A DNA stretch of 64,000 nucleotides from Aeoliella sp052161615 (GTDB lineage Bacteria; Planctomycetota; Planctomycetia; Pirellulales; Lacipirellulaceae). Shown here one piece after another: positions 40,677 through 51,008 of this stretch (position 1 is its first letter; the number at the start of each line of letters is the position of its first letter). The notes beneath the pieces were generated by a model that was given only the letters and a program-made list of their open reading frames with translations, was not told where the DNA came from and searched no databases. The DNA lies in the NCBI RefSeq assembly GCF_052161615.1, contig NZ_CP197417.1, positions 992,001-1,056,000 of the forward strand, in the 5' to 3' direction. The translations under genes and the position numbers were made by a program.

Positions 40677-41129
40677 TTAGTGGTCTTCGTCCTCTTCCAA
40701 CTCTTCGTCATCGTCTTCCCAGCCATCCCATGCCGCGTCGCAGGAATCGGAGTGCCACGTGAGACGCCCCATCATCGCGTACCACAATCCGGGAAGGCCG
40801 AACGCCAATAGTCCGAGCACGGCGTTGACCGCGCAAGTCGCCGAGCCGCGTTCGCCCACAATCCACGCTCCTTCTGCCACCATCATCACTACGTACGCGA
40901 CGTAGACTAAAAACACGAGTGCTCCCACCACGCGCCAGCACCAATGGAATCGCACCGAGTCGTAGAAGCCTAGTAGTGCGCACGCCGCCATCACTTCCAG
41001 CACAACGATGCCGACACCAGCGAACAGCGTCTTGGGTGGTTCGAGCAATAAGGGCATCGCGAGGAACGCCAGAAGAAACGGCGCGAGGCACCAGAACATG
41101 AACCGGCTGGGGACGTAAGTGTCGGACAT
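40677..41129 (-). CDS. Four-helix membrane protein with acidic tail, unknown function
   Basis: 150 residues from ATG 41129 (MSDTYVPSRFMFWCLAPFLL); the frame opens at 41180 but that start adds residues without a reason. There are four hydrophobic segments (about 10-27, 33-53, 62-82, 95-115). A soluble end rich in Trp and acids follows (CDAAWDGWEDDDEELEEDED). No family is recognised. The acidic tail is unusual and probably cytoplasmic. It is alone on its strand, with a CGGAT array against its 3' end. Confidence 0.6.
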   Translation of the reverse strand: MSDTYVPSRFMFWCLAPFLLAFLAMPLLLEPPKTLFAGVGIVVLEVMAACALLGFYDSVRFHWCWRVVGALVFLVYVAYVVMMVAEGAWIVGERGSATCAVNAVLGLLAFGLPGLWYAMMGRLTWHSDSCDAAWDGWEDDDEELEEDEDH

Positions 41130-41277
41130 GCGGCACGCAATAAGAAGAAGCACTGAATAGAATCGAATCGGATCAGCCACAGAGCGCGAGCTCCGGGTTC
41201 ACCAAGAGCGCTAGCTCCCGGTTCCCCAACAGCTTCTCTCAAGTATAGCTCACCGACTTTTTTGCCCGTTTTCGCCG

Positions 41278-42150
41278 CTAAAACAGCGACTGCTGCTTTT
41301 GCACCACTTGCCCCGGCCACGCAGGGAGAGGCGGCAAATTCGGCATGTGCTCCATAAGCCGCGTGTGGAATAGCGCCGCGACGGCGGGGGCGAAGGCGTT
41401 GTTCGGAGCGTGGGTGAAGAAGTAGGGCGTCAGCCCCCGCGCGAGCCAATCGGCGACAACTCTCACCCACTCGTTGATCCATGACTCGACCGAGGGTACG
41501 TCGTTGCGGGCGATGAACCTCACGATGGGCGAGCCACTGGTGACGGTGAATCGCACCGGCACCTGCGGCTTGCGGCCTTGCGACTCGACTTCGAAATCGT
41601 CGGTCGGCGGAGCGGAGAACAGCGGCCGGCTATCGAACAGCACGCGGTCCACACGGTACTCGGCCAGCAACGCATCGAGCGCGTGCTCCGCAGGACCACT
41701 GTCGAAGAAGTCGTCGTGCCGAACCTCGACCGCGTAAGGAAACTCGCGCGGCAGACGAGCCAAGAACGCCTCGAGGTTCACGAGCTTCGCCGCGTCGAAA
41801 TAGGGCGGCAACTGAATCATCGACGGGCCAAGCTTATCGGCGCGGCGCAAGATGGCGAGCAGCGACAGAAACGCCTCGGTCTCGTGCTCGGCCGCAAACA
41901 ACATCTTGTCGTGCGTCACGGTGCGAGGAAACTTGAGCACAAACCGAAACCCCTCGGCCGCCTCTTCCGCCCAGCGCTCCACCGTTTCCCCCTTCGGCAG
42001 CGCGTAGAACGTACTATTCCCCTCGACCGAGTTGAAGGCCTGCGTGTAATCGGCAAGCCACCGCGTCCGCGACTTGCCCGCGTAGACCGATCCCACCCAA
42101 GCATCGCACACCCACACAGGGCAACCAAGATAGTAGGGCAGGGCGGGCAT
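41278..42150 (-). CDS. DUF72 (YecE-like) protein
   Basis: A 290-residue DUF72 protein with a TIM-barrel fold of unproven activity. Motifs: YYLGCPVWVCDAWVGSVY (family start, here WVCDAW rather than the common G.SGW..), YTQAFNSVEGNSTFYALP (EGNSTFY is the family hallmark), FRFVLKFPRTVTHDKML, YAVEVRHDDFF and VRFIARNDVPS. It ends with YFFTHAPNNAFAP and PGQVVQKQQSLF, also typical. There is no signal peptide. It is monocistronic, with repeats upstream. Confidence 0.9.
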   Translation of the reverse strand: MPALPYYLGCPVWVCDAWVGSVYAGKSRTRWLADYTQAFNSVEGNSTFYALPKGETVERWAEEAAEGFRFVLKFPRTVTHDKMLFAAEHETEAFLSLLAILRRADKLGPSMIQLPPYFDAAKLVNLEAFLARLPREFPYAVEVRHDDFFDSGPAEHALDALLAEYRVDRVLFDSRPLFSAPPTDDFEVESQGRKPQVPVRFTVTSGSPIVRFIARNDVPSVESWINEWVRVVADWLARGLTPYFFTHAPNNAFAPAVAALFHTRLMEHMPNLPPLPAWPGQVVQKQQSLF

Positions 42151-42183
42151 GTTGTAACGGAACAGAAGGAGTCAGTGTTGTAT

Positions 42184-42219
42184 CCCTCTCCCCGACCCGG
42201 GTGAGGGTCTGGGAGAGGG
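42184..42219. repeat. CCCTCTCCC hairpin (copy 3)
   Basis: CCCTCTCCCCGACCC, loop GGGTGA-like, GGGTCTGGGAGAGGG. Imperfect stem of 14-15 bp, same family as 11677-11726. It lies 34 nt from the DUF72 start codon, i.e. within its leader. Confidence 0.75.
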
Positions 42220-42245
42220 AACTTTTCCACGTTGTTAAGGATTTA

Positions 42246-42453
42246 TAACAGGAGGCAACGGAGAGAACAGAGGGAAGGCAGCGGAGGGATAAAGTGAGGA
42301 ACACTAATCTTCGCTAATCGGCACTAATCGGGAGCGAAGATTTGCGTGCCCCAAGATGGTTCTCTGTTACACTTCTTCGTTCTCTTTGTTGCCTTCTGTA
42401 AAAAAACAAACTAACACAAGGAAACGGAGAGAACAGAGGAAGAAAAACGGAGA
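42246..42453. repeat. Composite phased-repeat element (CTAAT and AACGGAG units)
   Basis: Order: 9-nt-period block AACAGGAGGCAACGGAGAGA (42248 on); 10-nt-period block CACTAATCTTCGCTAATCGG, then CACTAATCGGG (42301-42333); inverted 9-nt block TTCGTTCTCTTTGTTGCCTT (42376-42397); and a second direct 9-nt block GGAAACGGAGAGAACAGAGG (42420-42439). It has no gene. Same building blocks as 43102-43411 and 46946-47200. Confidence 0.75.
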
Positions 42454-42468
42454 AAGTCGTCCAGCTCG

Positions 42469-42626
42469 GTGTCATTCCGACGGGAGGTTCACGACCGAGG
42501 AATCTGGCGTGGAGTTGATGGTGCAACGCCATGTCTGAACGTTAGGACTTCAAGCTTATAGAAGTATCGATGAACTCAGGTCAGCAAGCTAGATTCCTCA
42601 GTCGTGCGACTCCTTCGGAATGACAC
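42469..42626. repeat. ~160-bp MITE-like element, family GTCATTCCGA (copy 3)
   Basis: Left end GTGTCATTCCGACGGGAGGT and on to GACCGAGGAATCT (42469-42505); inverted right end AGATTCCTCAGTCG...CTTCGGAATGACACC (42591-42627). Length 158, against 159-160 in the other two copies. The interior (about 85 nt) is unrelated to theirs. It ends 16 nt before the ruvX stop codon. Confidence 0.75.
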
Positions 42627-42642
42627 CTGCAGTGCTAACCAC

Positions 42643-43089
42643 TTACCCAATCGATCCCGGATCGTCATTGCTCTTCGCTCCCGCTTCCAAGTACGCCGCG
42701 AGCATGATTTGGGCGGCCAGGGCGTCGAGCCTTGCTTTGCGGCGTTTCTTCGTGAGGTTCGCGCCTTGGAGCAGTTCCTCGGCTTGGGACGACGAGTAGC
42801 GCTCGTCGAAGTAGTCGACGGGCAGGCCCGTGATCTCGGTCAACCAATTGCCGAACTGCCGGGCCTCGTACGACTTAGGGCTTTCCTCGCCCGAGAGGTG
42901 CACGGGGAGACCGACCACCCAGCGGAGCAGGGCCTCGTCGGTGGCGAGCCGGCGGAAGTAGCGGGCGTCGACTTCTTTGTTCTGCCGTTGATAAATCTCC
43001 AGCGGCGAAGCAATCCGCACCGACAGATCGGCGATGGCAATCCCCACGCGAACCGTGCCGTAATCAATGCCAGCAATGCGTTGGGACAT
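42643..43089 (-). CDS. ruvX: Putative pre-16S rRNA nuclease / Holliday junction resolvase-like RuvX (YqgF)
   Basis: A 148-residue RNase H-fold nuclease of the YqgF/RuvX family, involved in pre-16S rRNA processing. Catalytic acids: AGIDYGTVRVGIAIAD (first Asp), LPVDYFDERYSSSQAEELL (Glu in the DER motif) and ARLDALAAQIMLAAYL (third Asp). Length and motif spacing are typical, and the ATG at 43089 agrees with the family start (MSQRIAGIDYG). It is flanked by the 158-bp element and by a 310-bp composite repeat. Confidence 0.92.
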   Translation of the reverse strand: MSQRIAGIDYGTVRVGIAIADLSVRIASPLEIYQRQNKEVDARYFRRLATDEALLRWVVGLPVHLSGEESPKSYEARQFGNWLTEITGLPVDYFDERYSSSQAEELLQGANLTKKRRKARLDALAAQIMLAAYLEAGAKSNDDPGSIG

Positions 43090-43101
43090 TCAGTTCTTCA
43101 G

Positions 43102-43411
43102 CCACGGATGAACACGGAGGAAACACGGATGGAACTAAAGGCTACGTTGGGGACGAACAGGAGGCAACGGAGGGGACAGATGAAGTTCCCTTACGGTTCA
43201 GAACAAGAACTAACAGAAGGAAACGAAGGGAACGAAGGAAGGAAAGGAGGAACGGTAATCTTCGGTAATTGTCGCTAATCTGCACTAATGTCTCTTCGTC
43301 TATTAGCGAAGATTAGCGCGGATTAGTGTTCCCAAAAATTTCTTCGTTTCCTTCGTTCCCTTCTGTTCAAAATCCTTCCCCAATCCGTGTTTCGTCCGTG
43401 TCCATCCGTGG
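43102..43411. repeat. 310-bp composite nested inverted repeat
   Basis: From outside in: CCACGGATGAACACGGAGGA (CGGA(T/G) about every 10-11 nt); a 9-nt-period block AACAGGAGGCAACGGAGGGG with GGAAACGAAGGGAACGAAGG; and a 10-nt-period block TAATCTTCGGTAATTGTCGC, then TAATCTGCACTAAT. The inverse of each follows in reverse order: ATTAGCGAAGATTAGCGCGG, TTCGTTTCCTTCGTTCCCTT, CCGTGTTTCGTCCGTGTCCA. It fills the whole ruvX-esterase gap and stops exactly at the esterase stop codon. Confidence 0.85.
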
Positions 43412-44416
43412 CTAGTTCTTGTCCGGCTTCACTTCCAGAGGCGTGCGGGCTTCTGGGGATTCGAAATAGCCGTGCTGGAGGAAGTTGGCGGTTAGCTTCT
43501 GCACGTGGGGGTCGTCCATCATCGTAGCGTGGATCACGTTCAGCACGCGGAAGTCTCGCGCGCCGGGGAGGCGGGTTTCGTCGACGCCGACGATCATGTC
43601 GTCGTCGCCGGGGATCAGCGGGTTGTGACCTTGGTCATCGCCCAGGCCGCCGGCGAGGATGCCGAACTCACAGGTGGGTGTCGCCAGGCACGGCGCGAGG
43701 TTGCCCCAGTCGCCGCAGAGTTGCTGTCCCGCTTCGCCCGCGATCACTTGGTTGTAATCAATCGGCACCAGCGTCTGGGCGAGCGACGGGCGATGATTCG
43801 GCGGGCCGATCATCACCACGCGGCCGAGTTCGATCTTGCGATTCTCGAGCGTCTTATGCTTATCGAGGTCTTTGATCCAGTGACGAATCACCAAGTTGCC
43901 AAGGCTGTGGGCGACGAAGTAAACCTTCTCGACGCCATCGAGATTGTCAATTACTTGATTGAGCTTGTCGGCATGATCGCCCACTTTACCTCGAGTCGAC
44001 GGATAGCCTAGCACGATCGGCTGCCAACCGGTCTGCTTGGCGACGTGTTCGGAGATGCCTCCCATGCACCAGCGAGTACGAAACAGCCCATGCAAACAGA
44101 CGACGGCGGTCTTCGAGTTCTTCAGCGACGGATTCTCGACGCGAACTTCCGCGAGTTTGGCCTCGCATGCTTCGAGCGAACCCCATGCCACGCGCTGGTA
44201 CTCGGGATTGAGCAGTCGGAAATGACCAGTCAGCGCCTGCTCCTGAATTCGCCAACCCGCGTGGTAGCGAACGTCGGCCCAGAACTGCTGCCCGCCATTG
44301 GTACCGGTTGGCAAGTTGGGAAGCGACCACTCCAGCGACTCATCGCCACGCGCAAGCGAAGCCCAACCTCCGGCGAGGAGGCCAGCGATGCCAAGTTGAA
44401 ATTCCCGTCGGTTCAT
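43412..44416 (-). CDS. Exported alpha/beta-hydrolase (lipase/esterase-like)
   Basis: A 334-residue alpha/beta-hydrolase. The N-terminus MNRREFQLGIAGLLAGGWAS has an RRxF element followed by a hydrophobic stretch, so Tat export is likely. The oxyanion region is VVCLHGLFRTRWCMGG. The nucleophile elbow is VYFVAHSLGNLVIRHWI (Ser in AHSLGN). Later acidic and His candidates lie in IPGDDDMIVGVDETRL and NVIHATMMDDPHVQ. It resembles triacylglycerol lipase/PGAP1-like enzymes; the natural ester is unknown. Its 3' end abuts a 310-bp repeat element. Confidence 0.82.
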   Translation of the reverse strand: MNRREFQLGIAGLLAGGWASLARGDESLEWSLPNLPTGTNGGQQFWADVRYHAGWRIQEQALTGHFRLLNPEYQRVAWGSLEACEAKLAEVRVENPSLKNSKTAVVCLHGLFRTRWCMGGISEHVAKQTGWQPIVLGYPSTRGKVGDHADKLNQVIDNLDGVEKVYFVAHSLGNLVIRHWIKDLDKHKTLENRKIELGRVVMIGPPNHRPSLAQTLVPIDYNQVIAGEAGQQLCGDWGNLAPCLATPTCEFGILAGGLGDDQGHNPLIPGDDDMIVGVDETRLPGARDFRVLNVIHATMMDDPHVQKLTANFLQHGYFESPEARTPLEVKPDKN

Positions 44417-44449
44417 TCCATTTATCCTCGTCGCTCGTCAAACGCATTG

Positions 44450-44478
44450 GTAGCCGGATTCGCAAGAATTCGGGCCGC
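44450..44478. repeat. TAGCCGGATTCGCAAGA repeat (copy 1)
   Basis: GTAGCCGGATTCGCAAGAAT followed by TCGGGCCGC; differs from 58676-58704 at four positions in 29. It lies immediately 5' of the esterase gene and next to the GGCTGACAT-family repeat. Confidence 0.6.
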
Positions 44479-44490
44479 CGTTTTCTCTCG

Positions 44491-44561
44491 CCTAGGGCTG
44501 CGCTGCGGCTCGTTCCTCGCCTTCGCTTCCCCTAGGCTGACATGTTGGGCCCCTTCGGGGC
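44491..44561. repeat. CCCAGGGCTGCGCTGCGGCTGACAT family repeat (copy 2)
   Basis: CCTAGGGCTGCGCTGCGGCT, a 28-nt insertion with CCCCTAGG inverted to the start, then GACATGTTGGGCCCCTTCGG and GGC. Related to 25510-25552 and 54930-55014. It lies downstream of the mannose-1-phosphate guanylyltransferase stop as read leftward. Confidence 0.6.
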
Positions 44562-44579
44562 GGTTTGTGTTGCTTCGTC

Positions 44580-45674
44580 CTAAAGGTGTTCGGTCCAGCC
44601 GCGGGATTCGAGTTCTTTCACTATCTTACGGATCGACTCTTCGTCGTGTTTGCTGGCTACCAGTGTGGCGTCCGGGGTGTGGACCACGATGCAGTCTTCG
44701 AGGCCCAGCGTCACCACTAGGTGATCGTCCGAAGTGCGGACGATGGTCCCCGTGGTATTGAGACCGATGTGCCGGCCGACGATGGTGTTGTCGTCGTCGT
44801 CGGTGCCGAGGCGGCGGGCGAGCGACTGCCAACCGCCGAGGTCGTCCCATTCGAACGGAGCCTCGATCACCACCACGTCCTCGGCGTGCTCCATCACGGC
44901 GTAGTCGATCGAGATGCCTTCGATTGCGGCAAACTCGCGGTCGAACACTTCTTGCTGCTGGTCAGTGCCCCAGGCGCCCGCGATCTTTTCGAGGCGCGCG
45001 AGCATCGTGGGCTGACGTTCGGCAATGGCTTCGAGAATGGTCGAAGCCCGCCACACGAAGATACCACTGTTCCAATAGTACTCGCCCGACTCGACGTACT
45101 TCGCCGCCGTCGCGGCGTCCGGTTTCTCGCGGAATCCCTTGACGCGATACGTCGTCGCGAGCTCCTCGACGGTCGACAAGCTCATCGGGACGTCGCGATG
45201 GATGTAGCCGAAGATCTCCGCGGGATACGTTGGCTTGATGCCGAACGTGACGATGGTGTGCGGGTTCGATTCGATGAGCCGCTCGGCTTGACGAATCGCG
45301 GTCTGGAACGCTTCCTCGGGCGCGATCACATGATCGGCCGGCATCACCACCATCACCGCATCGGGATCGCCGGCGACGCGAGTCACCAGCAGTGCGGCCA
45401 AGCCAATGCATGGCGCGGTGTCGCGCTTGCAAGGTTCGCCCACGATCGACGCCGCGGGAAGTTGCGGCAACTGCTCGCGGATCGCCTCAACCAGTCGGGC
45501 GTTCGTGATCACCAGACATCGCTCGGGCGGAGCTAGGTCGCCCAGCCGCTCGACCGTCTGCGCGATCATCGTCCCGCCTGGCACCAGCGAGAGCAATTGC
45601 TTGGGAGTCGCGTTGCGGCTCGCGGGCCAGAATCGAGTGCCGGAACCGCCGGCCATGATGACAGGATGAAGCAT
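44580..45674 (-). CDS. manC: Mannose-1-phosphate guanylyltransferase
   Basis: A 364-residue nucleotidyltransferase making GDP-mannose from GTP and mannose 1-phosphate, for cell-surface glycans. Signature MAGGSGTRFWPASRNATPKQ (with the catalytic Lys in PKQLL), VVMPADHVI (metal Asp), FGIKPTYPAEIFGYIHRD, VKGFREKPD, YWNSGIFVWRAS and PFEWDDLGGWQSL. It ends before the C-terminal isomerase (cupin) domain of bifunctional ManC-II enzymes, so it is the monofunctional form. It is followed on its strand, beyond two small repeats, by the esterase gene. Confidence 0.92.
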   Translation of the reverse strand: MLHPVIMAGGSGTRFWPASRNATPKQLLSLVPGGTMIAQTVERLGDLAPPERCLVITNARLVEAIREQLPQLPAASIVGEPCKRDTAPCIGLAALLVTRVAGDPDAVMVVMPADHVIAPEEAFQTAIRQAERLIESNPHTIVTFGIKPTYPAEIFGYIHRDVPMSLSTVEELATTYRVKGFREKPDAATAAKYVESGEYYWNSGIFVWRASTILEAIAERQPTMLARLEKIAGAWGTDQQQEVFDREFAAIEGISIDYAVMEHAEDVVVIEAPFEWDDLGGWQSLARRLGTDDDDNTIVGRHIGLNTTGTIVRTSDDHLVVTLGLEDCIVVHTPDATLVASKHDEESIRKIVKELESRGWTEHL

Positions 45675-45726
45675 GAGGGGCGAATGACCAATGACGAATT
45701 AAGAATGACCAAGGGATAGATTATTT

Positions 45727-45785
45727 GTGGGAGGGCTCTCCGAGCCCGATCTTCGATAGCCATCGAACTCGGAGAGGCCTCCCAC
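45727..45785. repeat. GGGAGGGCTCTCCGAG inverted repeat (copy 1)
   Basis: GTGGGAGGGCTCTCCGAGCC followed by CGAT, about 16 nt, then CTCGGAGAGGCCTCCCACA. Same unit as 57394-57469. It lies between the thiE stop and the manC start (both minus strand), preceded by AATGACCAATGACG-type repeats at 45685-45712. Confidence 0.7.
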
Positions 45786-45797
45786 AGTTCGTGCCCC

Positions 45798-46877
45798 TCA
45801 TTCTACCCCAGATGCCGATTTCGCTGGAGACGAATGTCCAAGCACGCGGAGCAGTTCGCGGGCCGCTTTTCCGGGGTCCGCGGCCCCGGTCACGGCTCCA
45901 GCGACCGCCACGCGCTCGATGCCCGTCGCCAGCACGCTTGGCAGGTTCTCGGCGGTGATGCCACCGATCGCGTAAACGGGGAGCGACACTTCGCTCGCCA
46001 CCTGCCGTAGGTAATCGAGCCCCGGAAAGTCGTCGAAGCTCTTGGTGGTCGACACAAACGTCGGCCCGGCACCCAGGTAATTGGCCCCGTCGAGCACCGC
46101 TTGCCGGGCCTGCTCGATGGCGTGCGTCGATACGCCGACCAGCATCCGCGTCCCCACCACCCGCCGCGCAGCGGCGACGCCCAGGTCGTCCTGCCCCAGA
46201 TGCACCCCATCGGCCCGCGCGGCGACGGCGATGTCGGACCGGTCGTTGAGGATGGCGAGCGTCTCGGTGCCGCGCGTGAGCGCGACCATTCGCTCGGCAC
46301 GCGCAAGCAGCTCGGCATCGGAAAGTTCTTTGTCGCGAAGCTGAACCACCCCTACGCCCGCCTCAACCAGGCGACTTACGAGCTCCTCGAACTCCACCAG
46401 CGAACTCCGCCCATCCGCTAGCACGTACAGCCGCGCACCGGCGAGCCGCTCGCGAGCGTCCGTCGCAATGCCAATCGCCTTCTCCAGCGTGTACCACTGG
46501 TAGCGAAGTTGCTCGCACTTCGCGGCGAGCGAGGTGTCGATCACTTTTCCGTATTCTTCGATCGTTCGCAGCGATTCGGCGACTCTCCGCGAACTGGCGA
46601 CCGCCACGTCCGCAGCGGATGCTCGTAGTTGCTCGCTCGCCGTGGTGTTCGTTGTGCCGACGTCACCGAGCGTATCCCGCGCGGCGAGGCGATCCGCGGT
46701 GGCGAGGGACTTCGAAGCGTCCGCCAAATCGTGTCGCAACTGCTTCACCCGCCCCGCCAGATGCCCATCCTCCAGCACCATTCGCAAATAGTCCTCGACC
46801 ACGCGCAACCCCTCGCTCGCGCGGTTAAGCGCGGCGTCCAGGATACGGAGGGTGGAGGGGTCAGCGTTGTCGTTCAT
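45798..46877 (-). CDS. thiE: Thiamine-phosphate synthase with N-terminal ThiD2-like domain
   Basis: A 359-residue fusion. Residues 1-150 are a helical ThiD2/ThiE N-terminal domain (LRILDAALNRASEGLRVVED, ARDTLGDVGT, SRRVAESLRTIEEYGKV). Residues 155-345 are a TIM-barrel ThiE: LYVLADGR, GVGVVQLRDKELSD, LAILNDRSDIAVAARADGVH (DRxD), LGQDDLG, YLGAGPTFVSTTKS and VYAIGGITAENL. ThiE joins HMP-pyrophosphate and thiazole phosphate to thiamine phosphate. The N-terminal domain is often fused to ThiE in planctomycetes and related phyla. No TPP riboswitch was recognised upstream. Confidence 0.9.
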   Translation of the reverse strand: MNDNADPSTLRILDAALNRASEGLRVVEDYLRMVLEDGHLAGRVKQLRHDLADASKSLATADRLAARDTLGDVGTTNTTASEQLRASAADVAVASSRRVAESLRTIEEYGKVIDTSLAAKCEQLRYQWYTLEKAIGIATDARERLAGARLYVLADGRSSLVEFEELVSRLVEAGVGVVQLRDKELSDAELLARAERMVALTRGTETLAILNDRSDIAVAARADGVHLGQDDLGVAAARRVVGTRMLVGVSTHAIEQARQAVLDGANYLGAGPTFVSTTKSFDDFPGLDYLRQVASEVSLPVYAIGGITAENLPSVLATGIERVAVAGAVTGAADPGKAARELLRVLGHSSPAKSASGVE

Positions 46878-46945
46878 CAGTTAGCAGTTCGAAGGCAAGT
46901 TCTCAACTTCGGAATTCTCCGCCTCAATCGCATCGGGACATTAGC

Positions 46946-47200
46946 CACGGATGAACACCGATGAAACACGGATTTGAACAGAAGGCAACGGAGGGAACGA
47001 AGAATGGATTTTTGGAACACTAATCCACGCTAATCTTCGCTAATGAACGATTAGTGCAGATTGGCGATGATTAGTGTTCCTTCTTTACTTCCTCTGTTCC
47101 CTCCGTTTCCTCCTGTTCATCCAAACTGTGCCCTACCTAAATCAATGCTTCGTATTCTTATCCGCGTCGATCCTGCCCAATCCGCGTTCATCCGCGTCCT
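46946..47200. repeat. Composite nested phased-repeat element
   Basis: CCACGGATGAACACCGATGA...CACGGAT (10-11-nt CGGAT/CCGAT phase); GAACAGAAGGCAACGGAGGG then AACGAAG (9-nt period); CACTAATCCACGCTAATCTT then CGCTAATG (10-nt period); inverse ATTAGTGCAGATTGGCGATG, ATTAGTGTTCC; inverse 9-nt block TCCTCTGTTCCCTCCGTTTC; finally ATCCGCGTCGATCCTGCCCA and ATCCGCGTTCATCCGCG (10-nt ATCCG array, 47161-47200). It fills most of the gap upstream of the ThiE gene. Confidence 0.85.
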
Positions 47201-47544
47201 ATTCTTCTTGCTACTTTGTCCCATCCATCTGCGGGCTCGCAGAACTTTTCCCTAGTCCCTAGCCTCCAGCCCCTAGTCCCTACCTTCTCGCTAGCACCAA
47301 TCGATCTCGCCGCCAGGCGTTACAGGCGGTATGTTCCCCATAATACGTCCCCAGCGTCCCCCCCGGCAGCGTGCGATTGTGCGCGATGGTCGGGCGGGGG
47401 GATGCCGAGCGGCTGACCGCTGGGGTCCTAAGTCGTGACGAGTACCCGAGTTGCCTTGAATCGTCCTCGCGCAAACCTAGACTTGCTCGCATCGCCAAAG
47501 GCTTGGCGTTGTCGAGAGCCAAGCGGGTGGTGCGCGGGAATCGC

Positions 47545-48195
47545 GTGAAAGCTGTTTCCTTGCCCCATCCATCGCCTAAAAAACGAGTCCCCTGGCTGGC
47601 CTATTTGTGGCCAGGACTACCCCACTTGTGGGTCGAGGGGTCTTGGGCGGGGTTGGCCCTCGCGATAGGATTTACTGCACTAGTGAATCTGGCCATCGTC
47701 AACCTATTTATATGGCCTGAGCTCTTGGAGCCAAGGGCAAAATGGGTAGGCGGGGCAGCTTTGCTCGTGCTGTGGCTCGCCGCGCTCTGGGAGACGCATG
47801 GCGAGTTGCGACGGCAAGCGGAGCGGCGGCGGGCGGAACGCGAGGAGCGACCCGACCCCGAAACCGAGCGGCTTGCCGACCGACAGGCCGACGCCGACCG
47901 ACAACTAGTAGCCGCCCAACGGGCCTACCTGGCGGGCGACTGGGCCGGGGCCGAACGACTGCTGCTCGAACTAACCAAAACACACAACGAAGACATCGAG
48001 GCCCATCTGCTGCTCGCCACGCTGTGGCGACACTTGGGCCGGTCGCGATACGCCTCGCGACGATTAAAACGAATCGCGCGACTGGACGCAGCCAGAGCGT
48101 GGCGCTACGAGATCGAGAGAGAATTAGAACTGTCCGCGCAAGCGGACGTACCAATGGATAGCGACGAGGGCCATTTATCCGCCGAAGCGGCCTAG
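47545..48195 (+). CDS. Membrane protein with TPR-like C-terminus, unknown function
   Basis: About 216 residues from GTG 47545, chosen because the region before it (open from 47371) shows no coding character; the true start is uncertain. Two hydrophobic helices are at about residues 29-60 and 66-80 (WAGLALAIGFTALVNLAIVN, WVGGAALLVLWLAALWETHG). They are followed by a charged coiled coil (RRQAERRRAEREERPDPETE) and a helical-repeat segment with TPR-like spacing (QRAYLAGDWAGAERLLLELT, LLATLWRHLGRSRYA). No enzyme motif. It lies upstream of clpC on the same strand, 193 nt apart. Confidence 0.6.
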   Translation: MKAVSLPHPSPKKRVPWLAYLWPGLPHLWVEGSWAGLALAIGFTALVNLAIVNLFIWPELLEPRAKWVGGAALLVLWLAALWETHGELRRQAERRRAEREERPDPETERLADRQADADRQLVAAQRAYLAGDWAGAERLLLELTKTHNEDIEAHLLLATLWRHLGRSRYASRRLKRIARLDAARAWRYEIERELELSAQADVPMDSDEGHLSAEAA

Positions 48196-48388
48196 TAAAG
48201 GGATAGAGCGGGGGCAAACCCTACTGCGATTGGATTATCGCGAGGCTTATGCCTAGAATTCCGCAGGTTCTCCCAAATCGCCATCCACACCAACTCCACT
48301 GATCACCGAGACAATACAACACACGGCTGAAGACCCAGATCGAATGGGGCATTCCCGCCCCAGCGATCTCCAGCAACGGAGATAGGCA

Positions 48389-50983
<2,595 letters not shown>

Positions 50984-51008
50984 ACCGCGCCCTGCGAGGC
51001 TATCTGTC

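Noticed and set aside
43102..43411. CRISPR or tandem satellite
   Set aside because: Units are 9-11 nt, not 24-40 nt with unique spacers, and they are arranged in mirror order instead of head to tail along the whole element.
46878..47545. TPP riboswitch upstream of the thiE fusion
   Set aside because: I looked for CTGAGA and ACCTGATC-type cores on the minus strand and did not find them; the interval is filled by the composite repeat.
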